Positions 1-12,243 of a stretch of 64,000 bases of DNA are shown piece after piece. The notes under the pieces were generated by a model that saw nothing but the letters and a program-made list of their open reading frames with translations, did no database searches and was not told the DNA's origin. The translations under genes were made by a program, and so were the position numbers. Source of the stretch: Ptychodera flava (Eukaryota > Hemichordata > Enteropneusta > Ptychoderidae); NCBI RefSeq assembly GCF_041260155.1, contig NC_091928.1, positions 38,195,388-38,259,387 on the forward strand, in the 5' to 3' direction. Every line of letters begins with the position of its first letter. The first letter of the stretch is position 1.

Positions 1-1560
1 CTCACTTCATCAAAAAACACTTCATGGAGCATGCTACCAACTGTATTGTATCAGCACAAACTGCAGAGAATAATCTGACTTCCAGAATACTAAAACACAT
101 ACAGAATGCACCTGTGGCTTTCAAGCAGGCAAAGGCTCTGAAAAAAGACTTGGAAGAGAGTGCAGTCATAGCAACAGCTTGTGCCAGGTTTACAACCCTG
201 TTAACATGTACTGTGAAGCGAGGAACAAGGGATGCAAATAAAGATTATGGACTACAGAGTGCTATTGAAGGTATCATACATATTTATGTCTTTTTTCAGC
301 ATTTTCTTATAATTAAAACATATAAATTATATGATGTGACTTTAGGAATCTTTAGGTTAAAAATTATTATTTTTTCAGCTTCCAGGTATTCTGCCAGCTG
401 AGACACAACAGCAGTGATAAGACGCTAAGTGATATGCAGAACAAGTGAAAAAATATACACCTTCGTTGGCAGATTTAAATCTTTTTACTTTCCTTGTATG
501 TGATGTAAAATCTTGGTTGGTTTTTTTCCTTTCCCTTAAATTTACTTGAATGAAAAGGGTTTTTCCCGTTGCACTTTCGGTATCTATAGATTTATTTATG
601 CTCCCCTTTCCAAATGATTAGTTGGTCAATTTTTTAAAGAGTTGCAATGTTGACGCGACCCCGCCAAAATTATTTGAAAAAATAAATTGAAGGTTCTGTA
701 AGAGAAGCTTATTATACGCTGATACAAAATGTCGGTAAAAGTAGATCTTTAGTAATTTATTTGTACAAAATTTGTTTCTTGTTGTATTTGTAAATCATGC
801 AAACATAATTGCCCTCACCATTGCCTTCTTTACTAAATATTCCCTTTGGTATTTTTGTATTGAAAACATATCCAGTGGCTGTTGGTGACAAAAAGGGTCA
901 TTATTTGGCTTTATGTGTCAATCAATGTCAGTGTCATATTGAGAATTATACCGCGTCATGTAGCAAAAGACACGTCAGAAAAATATCGCTGATTTTTTTG
1001 TATAATTATTGTAATAGATACATTGTCCGCAATCTTGTGAAATAAGGATGTCACTGCATTGATTTGTTAAAAAGCTTTGATCACAATTGAATTTCATATC
1101 TCTACTTCCTCAGATATCCTAGAAGTACAGATAGTGTTGGATGACAGCGTTCTTCAACAGCATCTAAGAGAAGAAACCACTCAAGCACAAATTAGCCAAG
1201 ACCATGCAGAGAAAACAATTGATAAACTGAAGGCTGCACTGAAACGGAAAGTGGACGAAGTGGTGGCTGACGAGGACAGCTGCAAAGAAGTTAAGGAAAT
1301 CTGCAAAAAGATACTTGATGATGTGGATCTAAAAGGTTTGGTGGCAAAGTCCTTGGGCATCTTGATCAGGTTCCTTGCTCTTTACACTCTCTACAAGTTA
1401 AAGCACACTTGTAGATCCGGAAGCCTAGCAAAAGCATTTGAACCACTTCTGATAACAGATGACATGAGAAAGATGGCTGCAGCAGCAGAGATCAAACTGC
1501 AGTTAAAAGCAACTTATGACACAAAGAAGTTTAAAGAGGTTGAATTATTCTTCATTAACA
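1..1560 (+). other. N-terminal helical region of the NLR-like protein (two exons)
   Basis: Exons <1-270 and 1114-1560 join in phase 1 (G|AT) to give about 239 residues rich in K, E, A and L. The second exon carries a highly charged helix (TIDKLKAALKRKVDEVV) followed by a more hydrophobic segment (GILIRFLALYTLYKL) and DDMRKMAAAAEIKLQLKATY. In NB-ARC/TPR proteins this position normally holds the adaptor or effector domain (death, CARD, TIR or TRADD-N like). None of these is recognisable by eye, so I leave it unnamed. Reading on past the donor at 271, or using acceptors at 379 or 386, gives a stop at about 401 or 419, so a short isoform is conceivable. I prefer the join to 1114 because the frame then stays open through the whole gene. 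Confidence 0.6.
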
Positions 1561-4500
1561 GTAAGTTTTGTTAAGCCTTTAGAAGTATTAATCTCGAATA
1601 GCCATAACTGTGGACAATAATGTTGCCCCAGTTCAATAGATAGCATCCGGTATATGTGCCGATTTTCACCATTGGTAATTTTATCGATGATAATGTAGTA
1701 GTGGTTTAAATATTATTACGGGAAACTTGAAGCATTAAATTCTCACAAACATGCAATACTGGACCAGACTGCTTGTGAATCATTATGAGCATAGACGCAA
1801 CTTGCAACTGTGGCAAAGAAGGACTCTAGTTTTGTGATCCCATTACTCTATTTGATTGGTGGGATGGTGCAATACATTACTACTTTGATGAAATATTTGA
1901 ATTAATCAACCACCTGTTGCTGACTCCCTTTATACAAATTGTGTCCTTCCAGGAGACGGCGGTGGAGTTCAACCAGTGAAATTCTCCAATGCTTTTGCTA
2001 AAGAAGATAATGATGGAGATACGTTTTTTGATTACTATGACAGTGGTTTCACGAAAGATAGCAAGGTACAGTTCAAATCAAATGTAAGAGAAAAATGTTG
2101 TTTTATGAAAATCGAAACATTCTTAAAAATAACTGAGATTCACTCGTTTTAACCATTGAATAAAAGATCTGTTTTGGTAAATTAGAAATACCAGTATGTA
2201 AGCAATTAAAATATTGATGTCTTTACTTCTTCATTTAGGATACTGAAACTAGTCAAACAGATATTGATCTGAAAGACACAAGAGAAAGTAAGTAAGAAAA
2301 CGTCAATTTTTCCAAATATTGACTGGACATGAGAAAAATAATCCCACTTCCCAGTGGGCTGAAACGGAATGTCTCACACGAGTTGGGAATTTCTATATTA
2401 AAATTTGATACTGTCGACAGGTTTTTATTAAGCATTTAAAAGATCATTTAGCGGCATCAGTAAATAGTCAGAAGTGAGTAGACTATGGCTCTGTTATGTC
2501 ATTTATATAAATAAGGCAGTTAAGCTAGGAATTGAACTTTTAATTTGGTAGGCTAATGGGTTTCAATGTAAACAATAATGGAAAGTTTCCAACTGTTTTA
2601 AATAAGAACTCTAGTTTTGTGACCCCATTACTTTATTTGATTGGTGGGATGGTACAATACATCACTAAATTCATGAATTGTCAAGATAATGAAACCTGTG
2701 TAATTGGTTACCATTTAAACTATAAAATAATGTATACGAAGCAGGATGTCATGAGTGAATTTCATATATGCAACAAAATGTATTGCATCAGATATTATCT
2801 GAAGTTGAAATAATATGACATTACATCAATCTCTGACATCGCTTTTCATGCACAGCAAGTAAATCACTAGATCCAAAAATAATAATCCAACCTCTGTTCA
2901 ACAGGGATCAACTATTAATTGTCTTGGAAATAAATTGTTGCTTTGAGAATTTTACAGTCATCTAAGGTTACAAGTGTTGTTTTTGTGTCGCTTTCACTTT
3001 CAATCGCTATATACGAGAATATAAACTATGAGGCCTCAAATCTCATGAGCGCTTCATCAGGGACTAGAATACCAGAATATTAATCAGGCAATGGTCTGAA
3101 TTTGCATTAGTTTGTGCTAGTTCATTGTTATATGACACAGGTGAGACAGACATCACAACGGTAATCAATTATTTTATTTTCTTGAACAGAACAATACTTT
3201 GTTTTTCCGATATAACATTTGACTGCAACTTTTTGGAATATGGAACAAAGTTTCTAGTCTAAGAATATTTAGACTATTTATTTTTAGGGGATGTTGGAGG
3301 AATTCAACCGGTGAAATTCTATGGTGATGTCGTTGAAGAACAGGATGTAGGCTGCATTGATAGAGATGGCAGTGTTGTTTCAGAAGACACAAAGGTAAAT
3401 TTCAATTCAAACATGAGTGTAAAACGTGTACAATGAGAATCAAAATGCTTTTGAAGTTACTGAGAGACAGCAGCAAAATACTATTTAATAACATGAGAAT
3501 AATAAAAACTGTTTAAGTAAGGTATTTAAATTAATATTTATCACTTAGAGTTAGTAACATTTTTATGGTTTAATTCAAGGTTATTGAAATCGGTGCAACA
3601 GACTTTGATCACAAAGACCATGGACAAAGTAAGTAATCAAGTATCTGTATATTCACTAAGTTCACTTCTACTTGAAACAGACATAATATTTCTTTAGCTA
3701 AATCCTACTGTACTTAGCTCCAGGGGCATATAGCAGAGAAAATGTTGATTGCAGTAGAAATTTCCTAGGTAGCAACAAAATGTTAACTTTCTGACATCAT
3801 CTGTTCCTTGTGTCATATCTTCATCCTTGTTTTAATTATGCTGCATCACAAACTCACCTTGATTTCATTGTTGACACAACTACAATTATATTCATACTGA
3901 TACACGGTATAGAAAGAGCTTTTCATACTGGGTATATGACCTAACTTATCACACAAGCATGTGAGGGATCTACTTGTATGGGCCAACAAATGCATATATA
4001 TGGCAACAATATTTTATGTAAATATGCTCTCAAATATTAACAGACTGAAAATATAATCTTCAATAGTAGTATTGTCACACTAGAAGATGCGCTCAATAAT
4101 TCAACTTCTGTTCAACAGAGATCCACTGTTCATCTTTTTTGAAATAAATTGTTGCCTTGACAATTTTATAGTCATATAAGGTTACAAGTATTTTGTTTGT
4201 GTCACTTGCACATTCAAACGCCATATGTGAGACAATAAGCTAAGAGGCCTTACTCTCGCGATCATCATTGACCAGAATACCAGAATATTAATCAGATAAA
4301 GTCTAAATTTGTATCAGGTTGTGCTAGTTCATTATTATATGACACAGGGGAAACAAATCACTACAGCAATCAATTATTTTATTTACTGACACAAGAAAAC
4401 GTCCGTCCGGTATTGGCTTCTACTGCAACTATTTGGAATGTTGAACAAAGTTTTTGGTCTCGGAATATTTAGACTATTAGTTCCTAAGGGATGTTGGAGG

Positions 4501-7500
4501 AATTCATCCAGTGGAAAAAAGTTTTCTCTTAGAGTTGGCACATCAACAGTTGATGCCATGATGGGAATAGTAGCATTTGAATGTTTTTCAATGAGAGCTA
4601 CAGATTAGCAGGTGACTTTTATACAACATAATGAGACAACCTGATTTGTACCTCGTGTCATGGACAGTTAAATGCAAGGAAATTAGAGATCAATACGCTA
4701 TTCAATATAATTATTAATATAGTACATTATTATAATGATTACTATATTGCTATATTTGATTACATTACTATAATGATGATACTACATTACTATGATGATT
4801 TATATTAGATAAGAAACGCTCTACGGCAATGAAATTTACATGCTTATCTTGATATTTACTTTAATGCATAAATCCGTAAGAATGGAGCGATAGCAGCTTA
4901 CATTATTGATTAAAATTATACGGCTTGGCAGCTTATCAGAAATAAATAACTAGAAATAAAATCCAGTACTGCCACTGAACAATGTACGGCTACTGATATT
5001 TAGCAATCATTTGTACCACATAACCACATACATTAAGCATTCCGTGGATAGGCCGTTTAAGCATCACTGATGCAACAATGGCATCATGGCAAATCATAGC
5101 AGCTCTCACAATTGGCAATCTGGTAATACTTTTTTCCGATGGTAAGAATGTCAATCATATCTTATACAGATCTTTCTAGAGAGAGAGAGTGGCCAACGAC
5201 AACTACATGTATTGTGTAAATGAATGAAAAAATCACCTCTTAACCTTATTAACACCACATGGTTATACATATATACATTACAAAATTAATAATCATGGGT
5301 ATTTATTTAATGCGACGCCCGATCCATAATTTGCTTCATTAGGAGAAAAGTCGGTAGGCGGATCCACATACGCGTGAACCATATATTACATACTTTCGAA
5401 TATCACAACGTGAATTTTATCTTTAGTTAGATAAAAATTACCAATGACCTGGACATGTCTACTCAATTGAACATAAGAAAGCACTACACCTACACACCTA
5501 CCTACCCAGCCATCCACCCAATTAATAACAGTTACGTGTCTGTTCTTGTCCCAGACTTTGAATGTCCTCGTGAAATTAGACGGCCGTCTCCCTTCTTTAC
5601 TGGAGTTAAACATCAAGAAGCTCTCCAGAACATCACAATTCATTGGAACGAACATTGTAGCAGATACCAGGACAATCGTAAGAGACCGGTTTTAATTGAG
5701 GTGACAAACATATGTTGCTCCATACTTCATCACTTCATTTCCGTATGTTTCGATAAATCATACTTTCAATCGCCGTTGTAGATAAGAGTATCAAAAACCA
5801 GTCGACAGAGAATATTGGGCTTTCATAGATAGACCGCGCCTTGGGGACAGATAACCGGACCCTCAAACTTTTCCAATTGTTTGTTTATATACCGCTTGTT
5901 GGGGTTCAAGTAAAAGCCTTTGGTGTGAGAAAACGTTTCACCGGCTTAGCTTTTCTAAATTCGAATCATAATTTTTCTCCATAGAGCTAAAACAGTTTCT
6001 CTAGTACTATAATTTGCACGATGACCCCGATTTTTATTTTTGATTTTGAAAGAGAATAGTTGAAAATACCTTAAGGAAAGTTTGAGCAAAAGTTTAAGTC
6101 TTTCACTTTCGAGGCGCATACTACTTAAATGCAAAAGTGTGTCTGTCAGAGTGTCTACAGCAATCGCATTTGAAAGGAAGTGTATGAGAAATATTATAGA
6201 ATTTTTGTCAAATCCTATGTCTGATGCAAATATGATGCGGTGATGCATTTTGTTATCTCCTCTTATTAGTATTTAAGCAGTGTTTGGCAAATCATATCTA
6301 GTTTTTGTACGTTAAAGGAAATAATTCTTTATAGATTTTTCCGTCCATCATCAATCGGTGTTACTTGCAATATTCTGTGTAATATTGGTCAAAGGCAATA
6401 TCGTATATTAGTGATTATGTCATGCCCCCATTGACAATTTGATGTCGGATGCCTTTGCTTTGTGACGAAGAATTCTTTCTGGTATCAATTTTTTCAACAG
6501 ATTTTTGACGGTCTTGGAGGATGTGGAAAGACTGAAATTATCAACCAGTACATTTGGCAAAATTGGAAGAAATACAATGGACATCTATTCATCATGAATG
6601 GAAGATCACACACGTACTTAGACTTTGGTCTCAAGGAGTTGCTGAAGGTACCATTCACATCCATTCAGTTCAAGTTTTAAAGTACTTTTTAGTTTATCTG
6701 TCATGCATTGGATTGACATTTAAGTTTCGGTCTAATAATATTGTTTATCTACTTCGGGCAAGAAGTACAATTTCAACGATAGCAATTCATATCGAAAAGT
6801 ACCTTAGTTGATGCAGTCTTCACTTGACCACACGCACCCTAAACCAACACTTGACGAATCTGCATAATACTAAGTTTTCATGATATTGTATCATATGGAT
6901 TTTTGCAAAATATTTTACATCAATGGGCAATTAGTAAATATTGATCATGTATGCATTTATGACTTCAACAATAGTTGAAGTCGAATGACCATACATAATA
7001 TGGTGTTGATAGTAAATTAAGTCATTATTGTATGTCCAACATAATCACGCATCCCTTCATGTACAGAATGAGTTGAATGCAGATGGTCAATGGGCTATCA
7101 GTAAATATTGATCATGTATGCACTTATGATTTCAACAATTGTTAAATCGAATGACCCTCTGCATTCAACTCATCAAGTTCTGTACATAAAAGGCATACGT
7201 GATTATGTTGGATATACAATAATGACTTAATTTACTGGTAATATCAACAACATGCCAGGGATGAATCTTACTTGCGGCTTTCACTGTAAATTAGACGAAT
7301 TTATTTGATCTTTCTCATTTATTGCAAATATTTTGAATTGAAGAACACGTTTTATGGAAAGCGCTGATGATTGGAAACCATATATGTATCCCCCTTATGC
7401 AAGTACAGTGTAAAATACTGCAGAATGTTTTTTCTGTTAAGAAAACTGGAAGCTTTGGTGAAGACGATGAGCTGCCACCAAAATACATACGTCGAGACGC

Positions 7501-10500
7501 TATCGCATGGCTTCGCCAAAACGACAAATGGTTACTCGTGATCGATGATGTCGAAGACCCAGGCGTTATCAGCTATCTATTCCCGGAGGCTCTTCCATTG
7601 TTAAATGGTCACATATTGATAACAACGAGATCCGCCCGTGGCTGGGAAGGCTGGTATAATGGTGAGCGCATCCATACCCAGATTGATTCTTTGTCTTACG
7701 ACGATGCAGCCATATATTTTGTTCGTATGTTAGCATCGACACCAGGATGTATTCCAACATCTATCGATGGTGCGAGAGATGCCATAAAGATAATGGAGAA
7801 AGACAATAAAACAAAGCATGAGGCATTACTTTGGTTAGTCAGTGACCAAGCTCTGCACGGTCTACCGATAGCACTGAGACAGGCTTGTATGTACATGGTA
7901 AATTATGGTGTAACGATGAAGGAATACAAACAGCTTTTCCAAGACTGCAATACTAAGGTCCTGCGTGGCATTGTGAGTGACCCAATAGCAGGTTGGTTGA
8001 AGGCAAATGGGATGGACTCCATTTTCGCACCGACTCTTTGTCAGGCAGTCATTGGTGATCTACTTCAATTGAAGAGTCTGCCAGATAAAGTCTTGAGCGA
8101 CAGACCAATCTGTATGACAAAGCAACAAATCAATCGTTTCAGAGCTGCCTGTGACAAAACGGAAGACAAGGCGTTTGCTCGAATGCCTGATCCCTATAAG
8201 GGAGATGTATTCACGACATGGAAACTGAACTATGAACGTCTCTGTAATAGCAATGATACAGCAGCGGAGTTTCTCCGGCTTTGCTGCTGCCTGTCCACCA
8301 ATATTAACACTGCAGTGTTAGTAGACGGGGCCAACCATATACAGCCTGGAAAGCTTAAAGATCACCTACTAAAACGTGACAGCAGAAGCAAGTACGCAGA
8401 TCCCTCTTCCATCTATTCCCGCATCATGGAGTTGTTTGATGAGTTGAGAAAGCACTCTTTTGCCTCACCGCTCACTCGACAAGAATCCAATGGCATCTTT
8501 ACCAACAAACACGATTTCACGCGTCTTGGTTCATTTGCCGTCCACCATCTCGTTCAGCTGGTGATTTTCAAATTAGCAACCGAACAGCAGAAGGCTCGAA
8601 GTATAAACACTGTATTGGCTATGCTGGAAAGACTGTTTCCTAAGTTTGAAGACGTTTATGCTGACCAAATCGAGGTTCTCTACGCAGAGTCAGTGCGGAA
8701 GAGTAATTCAGTTATAGCTTCACATGCTCTTGCCCTAGCTAGACAAATTGGATGCTCATCGGTTGTAAACGGCATTGATAACACCCACGCTTTATTTTCA
8801 CCTGTTGCGACATACCTTCGTCGAATGGGATTTGCCGACGATGCAAAAGTGCTGTATAACGTAATGGCAAGATTGAGTAATTGGCGTGACCCAAAGTTGG
8901 AGACAGAATTAGCCAGAGGTAGGACAATATAACTGTGCAGTAATGACAAACTGATACGATATCGAAATGAGTAATGACCAGTGCATCATAAAGTTCAAGG
9001 TAGACTGCACCTGAAGAAAAGATATTCAAACTCTCAAAGTTTGAATTTTTTCTGATTCACCACTTAAAGAGGCTTGTTTTGAAGGTCTGCGTACAAGAAA
9101 AATTGTAATTTCATCGTCTTGATTTAACAAGAATCGAAAATAGTTTTGTTTTTATAGAGTTAAAGCAGGGATTGTGTCTGTTATGAATTTCAAATGTCGG
9201 TATATTTTGGGTTTTGTGTTTCTCTAGAACCAAAATGTGCACTGTGACAGACCCAAACCCCGATTATGCTTTTTGTTTTTGAAAGAAAATGGCTGAAGAA
9301 AAATTCGTTGAGGGAAGTTTGAGCAAAAGTTGAAGTCTTTCATCATCGAGGCGCATGCTACCTTAAATTTTTTTCAATTACTAGGCTTCGTCCTTCATTC
9401 ACAAATCCTTGATCAAACATTTAATTGTTCCTTTGTGTTCATCCGATTAGCAAAGAAGTCGAAGAGACGGTAATATTCTTATAGGTTATTCAGTGTTTTA
9501 ACAACATGTCGTGATGGAGTAACATATGCAGAGAGACAAAAGTAATCAGAATAATTAAGAATACCGTATATCATAGGTTTGGTTTTACTTATGGCTAAAA
9601 TATCTTTATTCCATATGTCACAATAAAAAATAAACATAGTTTAGTATATATTTCTTTCCAATCTTGCTTACGACAAAACAAGTACAATAATTTTAATTAC
9701 TCTGCACATTATAGAATATTCATTATAAACCGATTTTAATAACACTTTTGTGTTGTAAGTTAGTAACACCAAAAGAAATAAAAAATGTTAATTGTCTTCA
9801 AATTGTATTTATAACTGCAAAGTTCATGAACAAGCATCGTTTTAGACTGTAGACGACATTGACTCTTTATTGCCTGGCAAGCAATAAAAAATAATTGTGA
9901 AGTGAACTTAACCTGAACTTTATGGAGTATCTTAATTTCGAACACATTGTAACTAGTAAAATCGTGTGCTGAAGGGAGGTTCTGCATTATATTTTTTCCA
10001 TTTGCAGAGATGTATAACCTTGGAAATGTCAACTACGAATTAGGTCTCATCAAAGTCGCTGAAGAGAACCTACAACTGAGTATTAAGCTCTACAGAAAAC
10101 TATCCGGGCCAGATACATTCGAATTGGCTTCGGGTAAGAATTCTTACTTGATTATTTTACAAGTTGGTTTTGTCATTTTAATGAACATAGAGGGTACCAG
10201 GATTAAGGACACAATATTTCTTTGAAATTTCCAAAAATTTGTCCTCGATCTTCCAGCAATGCAAAGCCTTGGAAGGGTTCAGCAAAACAATCACGAGTAC
10301 ATGTGCGATGAGACCAAACGCAAAGAAATAGAAGAACTCCTAAGGGAAACGTTGAACAAAAAGGAAACCATCATGGCAAAAGATGAAGACAACGAAACTA
10401 TCGCAAATGGTATGTAAAGTCGCCTTTGGTCACAATTGTTGTATACATACATATATACGTACATACAATACTTTTGTTTTATTATGATATTATTATTCCT

Positions 10501-10546
10501 AGGAATGTACACTTTAGTTCATTCGACATTACATCAGCCAGAGGAT

Positions 10547-10641
<95 letters not shown>

Positions 10642-12243
10642 CGAGTACATAAATGTCATCAAGTTTAAGACATTTAAGCCTTTATCATTTCATACGCTCA
10701 AACGTTGAATGTTATGCTAATCTATCTAAAAGCGAAACAGCAACTGGGGCGTTTCTACCAGGATGTTGGAGACTATAAGAGAGCACAGACATATCTCCAA
10801 GACTCTGTTGATATGAGAAAACGATACTGGCAGCGCAAATACGACATCAACGAATCAGTGGCAATTGCAGTTGGTATGACAAACCTGGCCAGGAATTATC
10901 TCATCTGTGATTGTGAGGATCGACAGCCCGATAAGGCTGAGGGGTTGCTTATAAAAGCATACAACATGAAAAAGGATCGGATGCCACATGATATTGACTC
11001 CTATCAACTTGGTGAGCAACAATTTTTAATCATTGTTCAGGAATTTTTTTGACTTTCTTCTTAGTTTATTAACAGTAGCATTGAGCAAGTAAACTAATTT
11101 TCACTGTACTCCACACACTATTTGCATATTTTGTATTGTTATGCACTTATCATTTGGCCATTGAAGAAGATGCTGAAGCCTAGTTAAATTAAAAAATGTA
11201 TGTATGTATGTATGTATGTATGTATGTATGTATGTATGTATGTATGTATGTATGTGTGTGTGTATGTGTGTATGTATGTATGTATGTATGTATGTATGTA
11301 TGTATGTATGTATGTATGTACGTATGTACGTATGTGTGTATGTGTGTATGTATGTATGTATGTATGTATGTATGTATGTATGGTGTATCTGTGTCTCTAT
11401 GTATCTATCTGTGTATCTGTGTATCTGTGTCTCTATGTATCTATGTATAAAATATGGATGTATGTATGGAGGAAGGGAGGGAAGGAGGGAGGGGAGGTTG
11501 GAGGGGTGAATGCGATATCGATGGGATGGGATCGGAATCTTTGGATGGACGGACGGATTGATGGACGTGTAGGTGGACGGGTAGGTGGAGGCATGGACTT
11601 ACAGACGCACGAATTGAGGGGGAGAAGGAGGGGACGGACGGATGGACGGATGGATTTTTGCGTTCAAAGGATTATTTTTTTCATCGTCGACTAATTCAAT
11701 TTTGTATTTTCTACTAGCTGTTTATTACTTGGCTGTGCTTTACCATGACCGAGGTGAAAACGACAAATCCCTAGAGTACCGGAACGAGATAACATCCACA
11801 AATCTGAATGATATGTTTGAAAAGGTAGCAAATGACAGCATGGACTTGGCAGAAAGTAAGTCAAGGTTATAAAATAATACTTGTTAACAAATACCGATTT
11901 GCTCCCCTCCCAACTCAAACTGCTTTCAGAAGTGAGTTCTATATCAGGACTTATTCGTTTCCCGATATACTTTCAATAGTTCAATTCCGCTATGGGCGTT
12001 TGATACAACACATGGATTGCGTCTTGCTATCTTTAATCGATGCGTGATTTTGTCGAACGAAAAAAGCACCGACTAAATGCAATTAAGAAAAATTTCTATA
12101 GGCCCTGTCATGAGCACCGTAATTTTACGCAAAACTACAGCGTTACCCGATGATATTAACCATGCATTAGTGGCATTGTCTCACTCACAATTATATCAAT
12201 TTTATTTGCAGAGTATCCTCCTGAAAAAACGATTTGGTTGTGA
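1..12243 (+). CDS. NB-ARC / TPR (NLR-like) protein, 5' partial
   Basis: Spliced model; exons: <1-270, 1114-1560, 1953-2065, 2239-2287, 3288-3394, 3580-3628, 5555-5700, 6501-6647, 7442-8918 (7424 is an alternative in-phase acceptor), 10008-10133, 10257-10409, 10733-11011, 11718-11855, 12212-12243 (stop TGA). All junctions are GT-AG, phases match, and the total from base 3 is 3531 nt. Order of parts: an alpha-helical N-terminal region I do not recognise (first ~240 residues seen); two copies of a ~53-residue acidic linker; a lead-in RPSPFFTG; P-loop GLGGCGKT (about residue 395); Walker B LLVIDDVED; sensor GHILITTRSA; GLPIAL; VHHLVQL, which matches the HRLVQ motif of NB-ARC/TPR proteins; then four TPR-coding exons with MYNLGNVNYELG-type repeats. 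The family is a STAND NTPase, thought to oligomerise on nucleotide exchange. An immune or stress-sensor role and a cytosolic location are inferred. The protein start lies off the left edge. Confidence 0.88.
1953..2287 (+). repeat. Duplicated linker exon pair, copy 1
   Basis: Two exons, 1953-2065 and 2239-2287, encode an acidic segment that begins RDGGGVQPVKF and ends near DIDLKDTRE. The pair enters and leaves in phase 1, so it can be added or lost without shifting the frame. It matches the pair at 3288-3628 in exon order, in the 49-nt size of the second exon and in sequence (GGVQPVKF against GGIQPVKF). The upstream intron around 1826-1885 is also duplicated, around 2607-2666, so the unit copied was genomic DNA and not only the exons. 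Confidence 0.8.
3288..3628 (+). repeat. Duplicated linker exon pair, copy 2
   Basis: Exons 3288-3394 and 3580-3628 repeat the pair at 1953-2287, with RDVGGIQPVKF at the start and TDFDHKDHGQ at the end. The first exon is two codons shorter than copy 1. The second leaves in phase 1 and joins 5555 (N|FECPREIRRP), the lead-in to the NB-ARC domain. A large upstream intron block (about 2880-3190) recurs at about 4085-4390. Confidence 0.78.
4085..4560 (+). pseudogene. Decayed third copy of the linker exon and its intron
   Basis: The intron block upstream of copy 2 (about 2880-3290) is repeated here at roughly 80 percent or better by eye. It includes the run ending in GATGTTGGAGGAATTC at about 4490. 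After CCAGTG the similarity stops, the reading frame from the acceptor soon meets TAG, and no matching donor follows. The spliced gene skips it: exon 3580-3628 joins 5555 in matching phase. It is a fossil exon left by the same series of tandem duplications. Confidence 0.65.
5820..6140. repeat. Dispersed repeat, copy A (NLR intron)
   Basis: The stretch around 5985-6130 (ACCCCGATTTTTATTTTTG, then GGAAAGTTTGAGCAAAAGTT, then TCGAGGCGCATACTAC) recurs in the same order around 9150-9366 within the same gene. The last motif also recurs inverted near 63520. No coding capacity is apparent. The element type is unknown. Confidence 0.45.
7005..7248. mobile_element. Foldback (hairpin) element in an NLR intron
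   Basis: The left arm 7005-7088 and right arm 7152-7248 are near-perfect inverted copies (GTTGAT, AGTAAATTAAGTCATTATTG and TGAGTTGAATGCAGA in the left arm, with complements in the right), apart from a few small indels. The 63-base loop (ATCAGTAAATATTGATCATG and onward) is itself a direct repeat of 6922-6990 just upstream. This is the layout of a non-autonomous foldback or MITE insertion. No transposase is present and no clear target-site duplication was found. Confidence 0.65.
9140..9366. repeat. Dispersed repeat, copy B (NLR intron)
   Basis: Partner of the copy at 5985-6130. It shares ACCCCGATT, TGTTTTTGAAAGA, GGGAAGTTTGAGCAAAAGTT, AGTCTTTCA and CGAGGCGCATGCTACC in order. It sits in the intron between exons 7442-8918 and 10008-10133. 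I see no terminal repeats that would define its ends. Confidence 0.45.
10548..10640. repeat. (AT)n microsatellite
   Basis: About 90 bases of near-pure AT dinucleotide in the NLR intron before exon 10733. The open frames across it (IYIYIY) are artefacts. Confidence 0.95.
11196..11382. repeat. (TATG)n tetranucleotide microsatellite
   Basis: About 185 bases of TATG repeats with TGTG interruptions, followed to about 11660 by purine-rich GGAGG/GGACGGAC low-complexity DNA. It lies in the intron between exons 10733-11011 and 11718-11855. Because the unit is 4 nt, all three frames stay open (YVCM repeats); this is not a gene. Confidence 0.95.

Noticed and set aside
379-401. Second exon of the NLR gene
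   Set aside because: It stops at once. The join 270^1114 keeps the frame open through all remaining exons, so 379-401 is at most an alternative end.
5386-5655. 89-codon open frame on the - strand
   Set aside because: It is antisense to the supported NLR exon 5555-5700, whose RPSPFFTG lead-in and phases fit the NB-ARC domain.
11196-11694. Long open frames on + with YVCM repeats
   Set aside because: They are created by the TATG microsatellite and purine-rich repeats inside an intron; no splice or motif support.
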